NCBI GenBank assembly: GCA_050955105.1
Contig: JBPBQZ010000085.1
Location: 62,001-126,000, forward strand
Source of the DNA: JBPBQZ01 sp050955105
GTDB lineage: Bacteria; Pseudomonadota; Gammaproteobacteria; Burkholderiales; Burkholderiaceae
Direction of reading: 5' to 3'
Length of the DNA: 64,000 nt
This document shows positions 39,231 through 47,669 of the stretch, piece after piece. The notes under the pieces were generated by a model. The model was not told where the DNA came from and ran no database searches. It worked only from the letters and a program-made list of their open reading frames with translations. The position numbers and the translations under genes were made by a program. Positions within the stretch are counted from its first letter, which is position 1; every line of letters starts with the position of its first letter.

Positions 39231-39264
39231 CTGTCACAATGGTGACACGCATGCCCTCTATTCT
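39231..39264 (+). promoter_or_regulatory. Pho-box-like promoter of the pst operon
   Basis: CTGTCAC (39231-39237), four bases AATG, then GTGACAC (39242-39248), followed 10 bp later by a -10 box TATTCT (39259-39264). Half-site length, 4-bp gap and distance to -10 match a PhoB-bound promoter that lacks a -35 box. The second half-site is inverted instead of directly repeated, which is unusual. It lies 50 bp before pstS. Confidence 0.6.
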
Positions 39265-39313
39265 CCGGTTGTCCGCGGAATTTCCGCTTTATTCGACGAT
39301 CCTGGAGAATTGC

Positions 39314-40345
39314 ATGTCCCCCTTGAAAGCCGCCATCGTCAGCCTCGCGTGTGCCCTAGCCGCGAACGCCGCCCTGGCCGCAGACCTTACCGGCGCGGGT
39401 AGCACCTTCGCCGCTCCGATCTACTCGAAATGGGCCGATGCCTATCAGAAGAGCGGCGGTGCGCGCGTCAACTACCAAGGTATCGGTTCATCCGGCGGCA
39501 TCAAGCAAATCATCGCCAACACGGTCGACTTCGCGGGTTCGGACGCGCCGATGAAGGATGAAGAGCTGGCAAAAAGCGGACTGGTGCAATTCCCGACCGT
39601 GGTCGGCGGCATCGTTCCAGTGGTCAACTTGCCCGGCGTGAGCGCGGGTTCGATTGTGCTGACCGGCGCGGCGCTGGGCGATATCTACCTCGGTACTATC
39701 AAGAAATGGAATGACCCGGTGTTGGTGAAACTGAACCCGGGCGTGAAGCTGCCGGACCAGGAAATCGCCGTGGTGCGCCGCGCCGATGGTTCGGGCACGA
39801 CCTTCATCTTTTCTGACTACCTGAGCAAGGTGAACGCGCACTGGAAGTCGTCGGTGGGCAGCGGTTCGACGGTGAACTGGCCGGTCGGGCTGGGCGGCAA
39901 GGGCAACGATGGCGTCGCCGCCTTCGTGCAGCGTCTGCCGGGCGCAATCGGCTACGTCGAATACGCGTACGCCAAGCAGAACAAGATGACCTATGTCGAC
40001 ATGGTGAACGCCGCTGGCACCAAGGTGAAGCCGGATACCGACAGCTTCAAGGCCGCTGCCGCATCCGCCGACTGGTCGAAGACTTATTACCAGATCCTCA
40101 CGGACGAGCCGGGCAAGCAAGCTTGGCCGATCGTCGGCGCGACCTTTGTGATGTTGCATGCGACGCAGGCCAATTCGGCGCAAGGCGCGGAAACGCTGAA
40201 GTTCTTCGACTGGGCATTCCGCAATGGCGCGCCGGCGGCTGCCGAGCTCGACTATGTGACCTTGCCGGCTGCGGTGGTCGAGCAGATTCACAACACATGG
40301 AAGACGCAGATCAAGGACGCTTCGGGCAAGTCGATCGCTGGCTGA
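39314..40345 (+). CDS. pstS: Periplasmic phosphate-binding protein
   Basis: A 343-residue solute-binding protein of the high-affinity phosphate ABC importer. A signal peptide (MSPLKAAIVSLACALAANAALA) precedes mature ADLTGAGSTFAAPIY. Phosphate-contact motifs GSTFAAP, GSSGGIKQI, DFAGSDAPM and VRRADGSGTTFIF are present. ATG 39314 has CTGGAG upstream; the longer frame from 39224 would cover the promoter. It heads the pstSCAB-phoU-phoBR operon, and a hairpin after it probably lowers read-through, fitting the need for excess binding protein. Confidence 0.96.
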   Translation: MSPLKAAIVSLACALAANAALAADLTGAGSTFAAPIYSKWADAYQKSGGARVNYQGIGSSGGIKQIIANTVDFAGSDAPMKDEELAKSGLVQFPTVVGGIVPVVNLPGVSAGSIVLTGAALGDIYLGTIKKWNDPVLVKLNPGVKLPDQEIAVVRRADGSGTTFIFSDYLSKVNAHWKSSVGSGSTVNWPVGLGGKGNDGVAAFVQRLPGAIGYVEYAYAKQNKMTYVDMVNAAGTKVKPDTDSFKAAAASADWSKTYYQILTDEPGKQAWPIVGATFVMLHATQANSAQGAETLKFFDWAFRNGAPAAAELDYVTLPAAVVEQIHNTWKTQIKDASGKSIAG

Positions 40346-40359
40346 TCGCTTGAATGCTC

Positions 40360-40400
40360 ACGTCAGCCGGGGTTCAGCCGGCTGACGTTTTCGCTTTTTT
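40360..40400 (+). terminator. Intercistronic hairpin between pstS and pstC
   Basis: ACGTCAGCCGG (40360-40370) and CCGGCTGACGT (40378-40388) form a perfect 11-bp stem with a 7-base loop, followed by TTTCGC and six T. It lies between pstS and pstC and could act as a partial terminator or as a stabiliser of the pstS message. Confidence 0.75.
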
Positions 40401-40417
40401 CTTCGCTGGCCGCCAAC

Positions 40418-41395
40418 ATGTCTTCTGTTGAGATTCCTTCGACGTCTTCCCAAACCATTCGCGCGCCGGGTCGCACTGCCGATCTCGTGTTCGCGTTCCT
40501 GGCGCGGGCGAGCGCGCTGATTACGCTGATTCTGTTGGCCGGCATCATTGTTTCCCTGTTCGTCGCCTCATGGCCGACGCTGCAACGCTTCGGCTGGCAT
40601 TTCCTTTTTTCCAGCGAGTGGGATCCGCCTTCGGATACCTACGGCGCGCTGGTGCCGATCTACGGCACCTTGATAACGTCGGTGATCGCCTTGGTCATCG
40701 CCGTGCCGGTGAGCCTGGGCATTGCCTTGTTCCTGACCGAGCTGGCGCCCGCCTGGCTGCGCCGGCCGCTCGGCATCGCCATCGAACTGCTGGCGGCGAT
40801 TCCGTCGATTGTCTACGGCATGTGGGGGCTGCTGGTTTTCGCGCCGCTGTTCGCCAGCTATTTCGAAGAGCCGCTGAAGCATCTATTGGGCACTGTGCCA
40901 GGCATCGGTGCCTTGTTCACGGGGCCGCCGATCGGCATCGGCATTCTATGCGCCGGCGTGATTCTGGCCATCATGATCATTCCCTACATCTCATCGGTAG
41001 TGCGCGACGTCTTCGAGGTCACGCCGGTGTTGTTGAAAGAGTCGGCCTATGGGCTGGGCTGTACCACTTGGGAAGTGATGTGGCGGGTGGTGCTGCCTTT
41101 TACACGCTCGGGCGTGGTCGGCGCCATCATGCTCGGCTTGGGCCGGGCGATCGGCGAGACCATGGCGGTGACCTTCGTTATCGGCAACACCAATATGTTC
41201 TCCGGGGCGTCGCTGTTCGCGCCCGGCAACAGCATTACCTCGGCGCTGGCGAATGAATTCGCCGAAGCCTCGCCCGGCCTGCACACCTCCGCCTTGATGG
41301 AGCTGGGGCTGATCCTCTTCCTGATCACCTTTATCGTGCTGTCGATCTCGAAAATCATGTTGCTGATGATGAAGCGCAAGGAAGGCTCGAAATGA
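40418..41395 (+). CDS. pstC: Phosphate ABC transporter permease PstC
   Basis: A 325-residue permease with six membrane segments, the first at about residues 33-52 (LITLILLAGIIVSLFVASW). The family landmarks are YGALVPIYGTLITSVIALVIA, the ELLAAIPSIVYGMWG segment, and the EAA-type coupling loop KESAYGLGCTTWEVMWRVVLP that contacts PstB. It forms the channel with PstA. The stop codon overlaps the pstA start as ATGA. Confidence 0.95.
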   Translation: MSSVEIPSTSSQTIRAPGRTADLVFAFLARASALITLILLAGIIVSLFVASWPTLQRFGWHFLFSSEWDPPSDTYGALVPIYGTLITSVIALVIAVPVSLGIALFLTELAPAWLRRPLGIAIELLAAIPSIVYGMWGLLVFAPLFASYFEEPLKHLLGTVPGIGALFTGPPIGIGILCAGVILAIMIIPYISSVVRDVFEVTPVLLKESAYGLGCTTWEVMWRVVLPFTRSGVVGAIMLGLGRAIGETMAVTFVIGNTNMFSGASLFAPGNSITSALANEFAEASPGLHTSALMELGLILFLITFIVLSISKIMLLMMKRKEGSK

Positions 41396-42300
41396 GTGGC
41401 AAAGCCATGGAAATACGAGATAGCGCGCGCAATGCGCAAGACGCCGATCGGCAGGCCTCGCTGCGCGTGCGCATGCAGCGGCGTCGCCGTGCCGTGAATG
41501 GCGTGGCGCTGACACTGTCGCTGGCGGCCATGCTGTTTGGCCTGGTGTGGCTGGCGGGCATTCTATTTACAACGGTGAAATTGGGCATCGGCGGCTTGTC
41601 GTCGGGCTTGCTGACGCAGAGTACGCCAGCACCCGACACGCTGGGCGGCGGTTTGGCGAATGCCATCGTCGGCAGCTTGATGATGGTCGGCGCGGCTACT
41701 GTGGTGGCCACGCCTTTATCCGTATTGGCCGGCGTCTACCTGGCCGAATATGGCAAGAAGCGCTGGCTGGCGCAGATCACGCGCTTTACCAACGACATTT
41801 TGCTGTCGGCGCCATCGATCGTGATCGGCCTGTTCGTGTATGCGGTGGTGGTGGCACCGAGCGGTCGTTTCAGCGGCTGGGCCGGCGCCGCGGCACTCGG
41901 CCTATTGCAGATTCCGATCGTCATACGGACTACCGAAAACATGCTGATGCTGGTGCCGGACGCGATGCGCGAAGCGGCTTTCGCGCTGGGTACGCCGAAA
42001 TGGAAAATCATCACGGCGATTACGCTGAAGGCGTCGATCTCAGGCATTACCACGGGGGTGTTGCTGGCCGTGGCACGCATTACCGGCGAAACCGCGCCGC
42101 TGTTGTTCACCGCCTTGTCGAACCAGTTTTTCAGCCTCGACATGGGTCACCCGATGGCCAACCTGCCGGTGACGATCTTCAAATTCGCGATGAGCCCGTT
42201 CGCCCGCTGGCAGGAGTTGGCCTGGGCGGGGGTCTTCCTCATCACGCTGGGCGTGCTGGCCTTGAATATCCTGGCTCGCACTGTAGTCAAGAAACGATAG
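41392..42300 (+). CDS. pstA: Phosphate ABC transporter permease PstA
   Basis: A 302-residue permease with six membrane segments after a basic N-terminal part (RMQRRRRAVNG). ANAIVGSLMMVGAATVVATPLSV, the APSIVIGLFVY segment and the coupling loop REAAFALGTPKWKIITAITLK are typical. It pairs with PstC. Translation is coupled to pstC by a 4-bp overlap, and pstB follows 12 bp later. Confidence 0.95.
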   Translation: MSGKAMEIRDSARNAQDADRQASLRVRMQRRRRAVNGVALTLSLAAMLFGLVWLAGILFTTVKLGIGGLSSGLLTQSTPAPDTLGGGLANAIVGSLMMVGAATVVATPLSVLAGVYLAEYGKKRWLAQITRFTNDILLSAPSIVIGLFVYAVVVAPSGRFSGWAGAAALGLLQIPIVIRTTENMLMLVPDAMREAAFALGTPKWKIITAITLKASISGITTGVLLAVARITGETAPLLFTALSNQFFSLDMGHPMANLPVTIFKFAMSPFARWQELAWAGVFLITLGVLALNILARTVVKKR

Positions 42301-42312
42301 GACGGAATCGAC

Positions 42313-43110
42313 ATGCCAAGTATTGCGCCCAGTACCGAACGGCCGCGCACGCGTCCCGCCGCCAAGCTGCGGGTCAACGATCTCAATTTTTACTACGGCG
42401 GCTTTCATGCGCTGAAGCACGTCAATCTCGAAATACCGGCGGGGCGCGTGACAGCCTTCATCGGGCCATCGGGTTGCGGCAAGTCGACCTTGCTGCGCAC
42501 CTTCAACAAGATGTACGCCTTATATCCGGAGCAGCGCGCGGAAGGCGAGATCTTGATGGACGGCGAGAACCTGCTGAAGTCGAAACAGGATATTTCGCTG
42601 CTGCGCGCGAAGATCGGCATGGTGTTTCAAAAACCCACGCCGTTCCCGATGTCGATTTACGACAACGTCGCCTTTGGTGTGCGGCTTTTCGAGAAACTCT
42701 CGCGCGCCGAGATGGACGATCGGGTCGAGTGGGCCTTGACCAAAGCCGCGCTGTGGAACGAGGTGAAAGACAAACTGGGCCAGAGCGGTCACAGCTTGTC
42801 CGGCGGCCAACAGCAGCGACTATGCATTGCGCGCGGCATCGCCATTCGCCCTGAAGTATTGCTGCTCGACGAACCTTGTTCGGCGCTGGACCCGGTGTCT
42901 ACCGGCCGCGTCGAAGAATTGATCGCCGAATTGAAACATGACTACACCGTAGTGATTGTCACGCACAATATGCAGCAGGCAGCGCGCTGCTCCGATTACA
43001 CCGCTTATATGTATCTTGGTGAGCTTATCGAATTCGGCGATACCGAAAAGATCTTCATCAAGCCGAGTCGTCGCGAGACCGAGGACTACATCACCGGCCG
43101 TTTCGGTTAA
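42313..43110 (+). CDS. pstB: Phosphate ABC transporter ATP-binding protein
   Basis: A 265-residue ABC ATPase that drives phosphate import. Walker A is GPSGCGKST near residue 52, the signature LSGGQQQR near 162, and Walker B VLLLDEPCSALDP near 182, followed by the switch His in VTHNMQQAAR. PstB-specific features include NDLNFYYGGFHALK and the C-terminal ETEDYITGRFG. phoU follows after 10 bp. Confidence 0.97.
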   Translation: MPSIAPSTERPRTRPAAKLRVNDLNFYYGGFHALKHVNLEIPAGRVTAFIGPSGCGKSTLLRTFNKMYALYPEQRAEGEILMDGENLLKSKQDISLLRAKIGMVFQKPTPFPMSIYDNVAFGVRLFEKLSRAEMDDRVEWALTKAALWNEVKDKLGQSGHSLSGGQQQRLCIARGIAIRPEVLLLDEPCSALDPVSTGRVEELIAELKHDYTVVIVTHNMQQAARCSDYTAYMYLGELIEFGDTEKIFIKPSRRETEDYITGRFG

Positions 43111-43120
43111 GGAGATTTCC

Positions 43121-43825
43121 ATGACGGACAAACACCTGTCGAGCCAGTTCGACGCCGATTTGAATGCCTTGTCTTCGCGCTTGCTGGAGATGGGCGGCCT
43201 GGTGGAATCGCAGATCGTCTCGGCGATGAATGCGCTGAACAATCTCGACTTGGCGATCGCGCAACGCGTGATCGACCAGGAGCCGCGGCTCAATACGATG
43301 GAAGTCGAAATCGATGAAGCCTGCAACAACCTGATCGCGCGGCGCCAGCCGACCGCGCGCGATCTGCGGCTGGTGATGGCTATCTCGAAAGCCATTACGA
43401 ATCTGGAGCGCGCGGGCGACGAGGCTGAGAAGATTGCCAAGCGTACCAAGCGCATTCTCGACGACGGCAATGCACGTGCCGTGAATATTGCCGAGATTCG
43501 CGTGTCCGGCGAGATGGCGGTGGTGATACTGCGGCGGGCACTGGATGCGTTTGCACGGCTCGACACCGTGGCCGCCGCGCAGATCGTGCGCGACGATCAG
43601 GCTATCGACGAAGAGTTTCGTGCTTTCGTGCGCAAGCTGGTGACGTATATGATGGAGAATCCCCGCACCATCTCCGTCGGCCTGGACTATCTCTTTATTG
43701 CCAAGGCGATCGAACGGATCGGCGACCATGCCAAAAACATCGCCGAGTTCATCATCTATATCGTCAAGGGCACGGATATCCGCCACCAGCCGCGCGAGAC
43801 ACTCGAACGCGAAGCGCTGGGTTGA
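43121..43825 (+). CDS. phoU: Phosphate signalling protein PhoU
   Basis: A 234-residue all-helical protein with two PhoU three-helix repeats. The metal-binding motifs EIDEACNNLIARRQPTARDLR in the first half and KAIERIGDHAKNIAEFI in the second are present. PhoU links the Pst transporter with PhoR and keeps the Pho regulon off when phosphate is high. AAGGAG precedes the ATG at 43121; the longer frame from 42956 overlaps pstB and is unsupported. Confidence 0.96.
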   Translation: MTDKHLSSQFDADLNALSSRLLEMGGLVESQIVSAMNALNNLDLAIAQRVIDQEPRLNTMEVEIDEACNNLIARRQPTARDLRLVMAISKAITNLERAGDEAEKIAKRTKRILDDGNARAVNIAEIRVSGEMAVVILRRALDAFARLDTVAAAQIVRDDQAIDEEFRAFVRKLVTYMMENPRTISVGLDYLFIAKAIERIGDHAKNIAEFIIYIVKGTDIRHQPRETLEREALG

Positions 43826-43860
43826 AGAGTCAGAGTCGTACTGAAAAGGAGGTGCAAGTC

Positions 43861-44604
43861 ATGCGTAGCAGCGTACTGGTGGTCGAAGATGAGCCGGCCA
43901 TTTCGGAGCTCATAGCGATCAATTTGCAGCATGCCGGGTATTGCCCGATTCTGGCGCGCGGTGCCGAACAGGCACAGACGCTGATCGGCGATGTGCTGCC
44001 CGACCTGGTGTTGCTGGACTGGATGCTGCCCGGCATGTCGGGCATCGCCTTGGCACGCGAACTGCGAGCCAACGAGCGCACGCGGGGTATTCCGCTGATC
44101 ATGCTGACGGCGCGTGGTGAAGAGCAGGACAAGGTCATGGGGCTGGAGATCGGCGCCGACGATTATGTGACCAAGCCGTTTTCGCCGAAAGAGCTGATGG
44201 CGCGCATCAAGGCGGTATTGCGGCGTCGTGCGCCGCAGTTGACAGAAGATCCGGTGGCGGTGGCGGGCATCACGCTCGATCCCGGTACGCATCGGGTGAC
44301 CGCGCTACCGACCGATGAACTGGTGGCTGCCGGCGAGTTGAAGCCGATTCGGCTGGCGCTCGGGCCCACGGAGTTTCGCCTGCTGCATTTCCTGATGACT
44401 CATCCAGAGCGCGTGCACAGCCGCACGCAGTTGCTGGATCAGGTGTGGGGTGACCATGTGTTCGTCGAAGAGCGCACGGTCGACGTGCAGATCAAGCGCC
44501 TGCGCGCGGCGCTGCGGCCCGCCGGGCGCGAGCATTTGATCGAGACGGTGCGCGGCAGCGGTTATCGGCTGGCGCGCTTCGCCGAGGCGAGCCGGGCAGA
44601 ATGA
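43861..44604 (+). CDS. phoB: Phosphate regulon response regulator PhoB
   Basis: A 247-residue OmpR/PhoB-type regulator. The receiver domain has Glu9/Asp10, phosphoacceptor Asp53 (VLLDWMLPG) and the KPF lysine near 105. The C-terminal winged helix (HSRTQLLDQVWGDHVFVEERTVDVQIKRLR region) binds Pho boxes. The linker has an extra stretch near residues 145-165 compared with E. coli PhoB. The ribosome site AAGGAGGT is very strong. The stop overlaps phoR as ATGA, so regulator and kinase are made together. Confidence 0.96.
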   Translation: MRSSVLVVEDEPAISELIAINLQHAGYCPILARGAEQAQTLIGDVLPDLVLLDWMLPGMSGIALARELRANERTRGIPLIMLTARGEEQDKVMGLEIGADDYVTKPFSPKELMARIKAVLRRRAPQLTEDPVAVAGITLDPGTHRVTALPTDELVAAGELKPIRLALGPTEFRLLHFLMTHPERVHSRTQLLDQVWGDHVFVEERTVDVQIKRLRAALRPAGREHLIETVRGSGYRLARFAEASRAE

Positions 44605-45947
44605 ATGTCATTTGGGCGCGTGCATGGGCCGTACTGGGCCTGATCGCCGCGTTCGCGCTGGCGGTAGGCTTCTACTTCGGGCCGACACTGGCGTTGAGCT
44701 TGATCGTTGTGATTCTGCTGGCCTTGCTCGCGTTCAACGTGTTCCAGTTGCAGCGCCTGTGGCGGCTGCTCGACGCGCCGGCCTACGGCGAGATCCCCAG
44801 CGCCACCGGTGCCTGGGGCGAGATCTATTATCGGCTGCACCGGCTGGTGAAGCGCTTTCATTTACGTTTTCGAGATATCGAGAACCAGCACGAACGCTTT
44901 ATCGAGGCCATCCAGGCGTCGCCGAATTCGGTCGTGATGCTCGATGACAATGACCAGATCGAATGGTGCAATGCGATTGCCGAACGCCATTTCGGTCTCG
45001 ACGCACGCCGCGACGTCGGCCAACGACTCACGCATTTGATCCGTCGCCCCGAATTCATCTCGTATCTGGCGCGCATGAACTACGAGACGGAATTGCGCAT
45101 GCGCGGTATGGGCAGCGACCAGCAGCACGTGTTGGCGGTGCAGGTTTTTCCCTACGGCGATCGCCGCAAGTTGCTGCTGTCGCAGGACATTACCGAACTG
45201 GTGCGCACCGACGATATGCGGCGCGACTTCGTTGCCAACGTATCGCACGAAATCCGCACGCCGCTGACGGTGCTGGCGGGCTTTTTAGAGACGCTGCGCG
45301 AGTTGCCGGTGTCGGCCGCCGAGCGCAGCCGCTATCTCGATTTAATGGCGCGCCAGGCCGATCGCATGCAGAACATCGTCAAAGACCTGTTGACGCTGGC
45401 GCGACTCGAGGGCGACGCGCGGCCGCCTACCGACGCGCCGATCGACATGCGCGAACTGATCGAGCATCTGCGCCTCGACGCCGTGGCTCTGTCGGGCGGT
45501 GCGCATCAAATCACCGTGCGTGCCCAGGCTTCGTTCGACTTGGTTGGCGCGCGTAGCGAAATTGAGAGCGCCTTGGGCAATTTGATCACCAATGCCGTGC
45601 GCTATACGCCAGGCGGCGGCTCGATCGGGATCGAGTGGATCGATGAAGGAAGCGGCGGCGAAGGCGGGCGCGCGGTGTTTTGCGTCACCGACACCGGCAT
45701 CGGCATTCCGCCGGAACATATCCCGCGCCTGACCGAGCGCTTCTATCGCGTCGATCGCAGTCGCTCGCGCGAAACTGGGGGTACCGGCCTTGGGCTGGCC
45801 ATCGTCAAGCATGTGCTGCATCGGCATGATGCGCAATTGCAGGTGACGAGCACGCCGGGGCAGGGCAGTCGTTTCGTTGTGGCGTTCCCGGCGGCGCGGC
45901 TGATTCCGCGCATGAGCCGGCATCCGGAAGCGGTGCTGGAAGACTAG
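44601..45947 (+). CDS. phoR: Phosphate regulon sensor histidine kinase PhoR
   Basis: A 448-residue membrane kinase for PhoB. Two membrane segments lie at about 7-25 and 28-46 (a DUF3329-type N-terminus with almost no periplasmic loop, as in PhoR). A PAS domain follows at about 95-195, then HisKA with His216 in VSHEIRTPL and the ATPase domain with N-box NLITNAVRY, G1 DTGIGIP and G2 GTGLGLAIV. Phosphate status is read through PstB and PhoU. It converges on mntH five bases later. Confidence 0.96.
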   Translation: MNVIWARAWAVLGLIAAFALAVGFYFGPTLALSLIVVILLALLAFNVFQLQRLWRLLDAPAYGEIPSATGAWGEIYYRLHRLVKRFHLRFRDIENQHERFIEAIQASPNSVVMLDDNDQIEWCNAIAERHFGLDARRDVGQRLTHLIRRPEFISYLARMNYETELRMRGMGSDQQHVLAVQVFPYGDRRKLLLSQDITELVRTDDMRRDFVANVSHEIRTPLTVLAGFLETLRELPVSAAERSRYLDLMARQADRMQNIVKDLLTLARLEGDARPPTDAPIDMRELIEHLRLDAVALSGGAHQITVRAQASFDLVGARSEIESALGNLITNAVRYTPGGGSIGIEWIDEGSGGEGGRAVFCVTDTGIGIPPEHIPRLTERFYRVDRSRSRETGGTGLGLAIVKHVLHRHDAQLQVTSTPGQGSRFVVAFPAARLIPRMSRHPEAVLED

Positions 45948-45952
45948 CGCGT

Positions 45953-47281
45953 TTAGCCAGCGCCGCCGACGCTTTGCGCGATGAGCCAGAGATTAGCCAG
46001 CGAGATGGCGACGAACAGCGCCCAGAACGGCAGCCGATACGGCCAGCGCGTGGCGAAGCTTCCCATCAGCTTTTTATCCTCGGTCATGCGGATCAGCGGA
46101 TACATCGCAAACGGCAATTGCACGCTCAACACCACCTGGCTCATCACCAGCAGTCGACCGACGGCGTGATCGCCCATCCAGATGACGCCGGCGAAAGCCG
46201 GAATCAATGCCAGCCCACGCGTGATGAGGCGGCGCTGCCAGCAAGGAATTTTCAGTTTCAAAAATCCCTCCATGATGACCTGGCCGGCGACGGTGCCGGT
46301 GAAGGTAGAGCTTTGTCCGGAGGCCAGCAGTGCGATGGCGAATGCGACGCTGGCGACGCCGGTGCCAAGGATCGGCGCCAGCAGTCGGTAGGCATCGTCG
46401 ATGTCGGTCACCTGGCGGTGGCCGGTGGCGTGAAAGGCGGCGCCGGCCAGTATCAAAATTGCTGCGTTGATCAGCATCGCAATCGTCAACGAGCCGAAAG
46501 TGTCGAAGCGGAACATGCGGATCGCGGAGGCTTTGCCGGCCTCGCCGCGCTCGATGACGCGTGTTTGCACGATCGACGAGTGCAGATACAGGTTATGCGG
46601 CATCACGGTGGCGCCCAGAATGCCGATCGCCAGATACAGCGGCTGCTGGTGGCTGAGCGCCTGCCAGCGTGGTATCAGGCCGCTGGCGACGTCGCGCCAA
46701 TGCGGCTGCACCAGCACCAGGTCGATGATGAAGCCCAGGCCGATGGTGGCGATCAGTCCGAGCACGATGGCTTCGAGGTGACGGAAATTCTTGCCTTGCA
46801 GGCCCAGCACCAGCAGCGTATCGAAGGCGGTGAGCGCCACGCCGACTACCAGCGAGCAGCCGAGCAGCAGATGAAACGCCAGCGCACCGCCCAATACCTC
46901 GGCCAGATCGCAGGCGATGATCGATAACTCTGCCAGGATCCATTGGCCCTTTGCTACCGCGGGCCGATAGCGTTCGCGCGACAGCTGCGCCAGATCGCGG
47001 CCGGTCGCCACGCCGAGTCGTGCCGACAGACATTGCAAGGCCATCGCCGCCAGACTCGTCAGCACCACCACGAACAGCAGCGCATAGCCGTAGCGCGAGC
47101 CGGCCTCGATATCGGTGGCCCAATTGCCCGGATCCATATAGCCGATCGAAATCAACAGGCCGGGTCCGGCGAACTGCAGGATTCGCTTCAGCAGCGAGGC
47201 GTTCGGGGATATCGAGACAGAGCCGCGGACTTCGGACGGGCAGAAGGGCGCAGTGGCGGTGGTGGGCAGTTTATAGGGCAA
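45953..47281 (-). CDS. mntH: Nramp-family divalent metal transporter (Mn2+/Fe2+, H+-coupled)
   Basis: An importer of manganese and iron with about 11 membrane segments. The metal-site motif GYMDPGNWATDIEAG and the second MPHN motif near the middle of the protein are both present. I chose TTG 47281 (MPYKLPTTATAPFCPSEV), which has GGAGA nine bases upstream and fits related N-termini; a TTG at 47359 gives 26 more residues without a ribosome site. It lies between phoR and ppk on the minus strand. Palindromic sequence at 47401-47463 upstream is the likely control region. Confidence 0.92.
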   Translation of the reverse strand: MPYKLPTTATAPFCPSEVRGSVSISPNASLLKRILQFAGPGLLISIGYMDPGNWATDIEAGSRYGYALLFVVVLTSLAAMALQCLSARLGVATGRDLAQLSRERYRPAVAKGQWILAELSIIACDLAEVLGGALAFHLLLGCSLVVGVALTAFDTLLVLGLQGKNFRHLEAIVLGLIATIGLGFIIDLVLVQPHWRDVASGLIPRWQALSHQQPLYLAIGILGATVMPHNLYLHSSIVQTRVIERGEAGKASAIRMFRFDTFGSLTIAMLINAAILILAGAAFHATGHRQVTDIDDAYRLLAPILGTGVASVAFAIALLASGQSSTFTGTVAGQVIMEGFLKLKIPCWQRRLITRGLALIPAFAGVIWMGDHAVGRLLVMSQVVLSVQLPFAMYPLIRMTEDKKLMGSFATRWPYRLPFWALFVAISLANLWLIAQSVGGAG

Positions 47282-47417
47282 GGAACCGTTTCTCCGACCG
47301 GCCGGTGAGGGGCGAAGAAAGGATTCTAGAGTCGGCAATGCCGGGCGTCGAGTCGGCAAGGACAGCGAAAAACCGCTTAGATGCCAGGCTGATTAGATTA
47401 TCTCTAAAGCAGAAACA

Positions 47418-47463
47418 ATAGGTTTCATTAAACGATCTCTCTTTTTTGAGAGAAACAACCTAT
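47418..47463. promoter_or_regulatory. Palindromic control region between mntH and ppk
   Basis: ATAGGTT (47418-47424) and AACCTAT (47457-47463) are inverted copies flanking a CTCTC-TTTTTT-GAGAG hairpin (about 47437-47452). TTAGA and TCTAA are inverted nearby at about 47393-47406. The region is AT-rich against a GC-rich background. It is upstream of leftward mntH and may bind its metal or stress regulator, which I cannot name. Confidence 0.45.
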
Positions 47464-47513
47464 AGTGGCGTTAATGCATGTTGCTGCCACTAAATATTAT
47501 TTAAGTCAATTCT

Positions 47514-47621
47514 ATGAAACCCTGCTCTTTTACTGCTCCCGCCCTGGTCGCTGCGACGCTTGCCGCGCCCGCGATGACGGTCATGATGATCCTGCTGGCG
47601 CCCGGCGCCTTCGGCGGCTGA
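47514..47621 (+). CDS. Possible hydrophobic microprotein (35 residues)
   Basis: A short frame starting MKPCSFTAPALVAATL and ending MILLAPGAFGG. It is Ala/Leu/Met-rich and could form one membrane helix. It lies downstream of the palindromic region that also faces mntH, and ends 48 bp before the convergent ppk stop. No strong ribosome site is visible (AAGTCAATTCT before the ATG), so it may be chance. Small proteins near manganese transporters are known in other bacteria, but no similarity is claimed. Confidence 0.3.
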   Translation: MKPCSFTAPALVAATLAAPAMTVMMILLAPGAFGG

Positions 47622-47669
47622 GACGGCCGGCCGACGCTGCCGACGCGGCGCGCGTTCGATCGCATGACC

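Noticed and set aside
47401..47470. OxyR site upstream of mntH
   Set aside because: ATAG and CTAT elements are present, but their outer distance is 46 bp instead of the 37 bp of the tandem OxyR motif, and the inner elements are missing.
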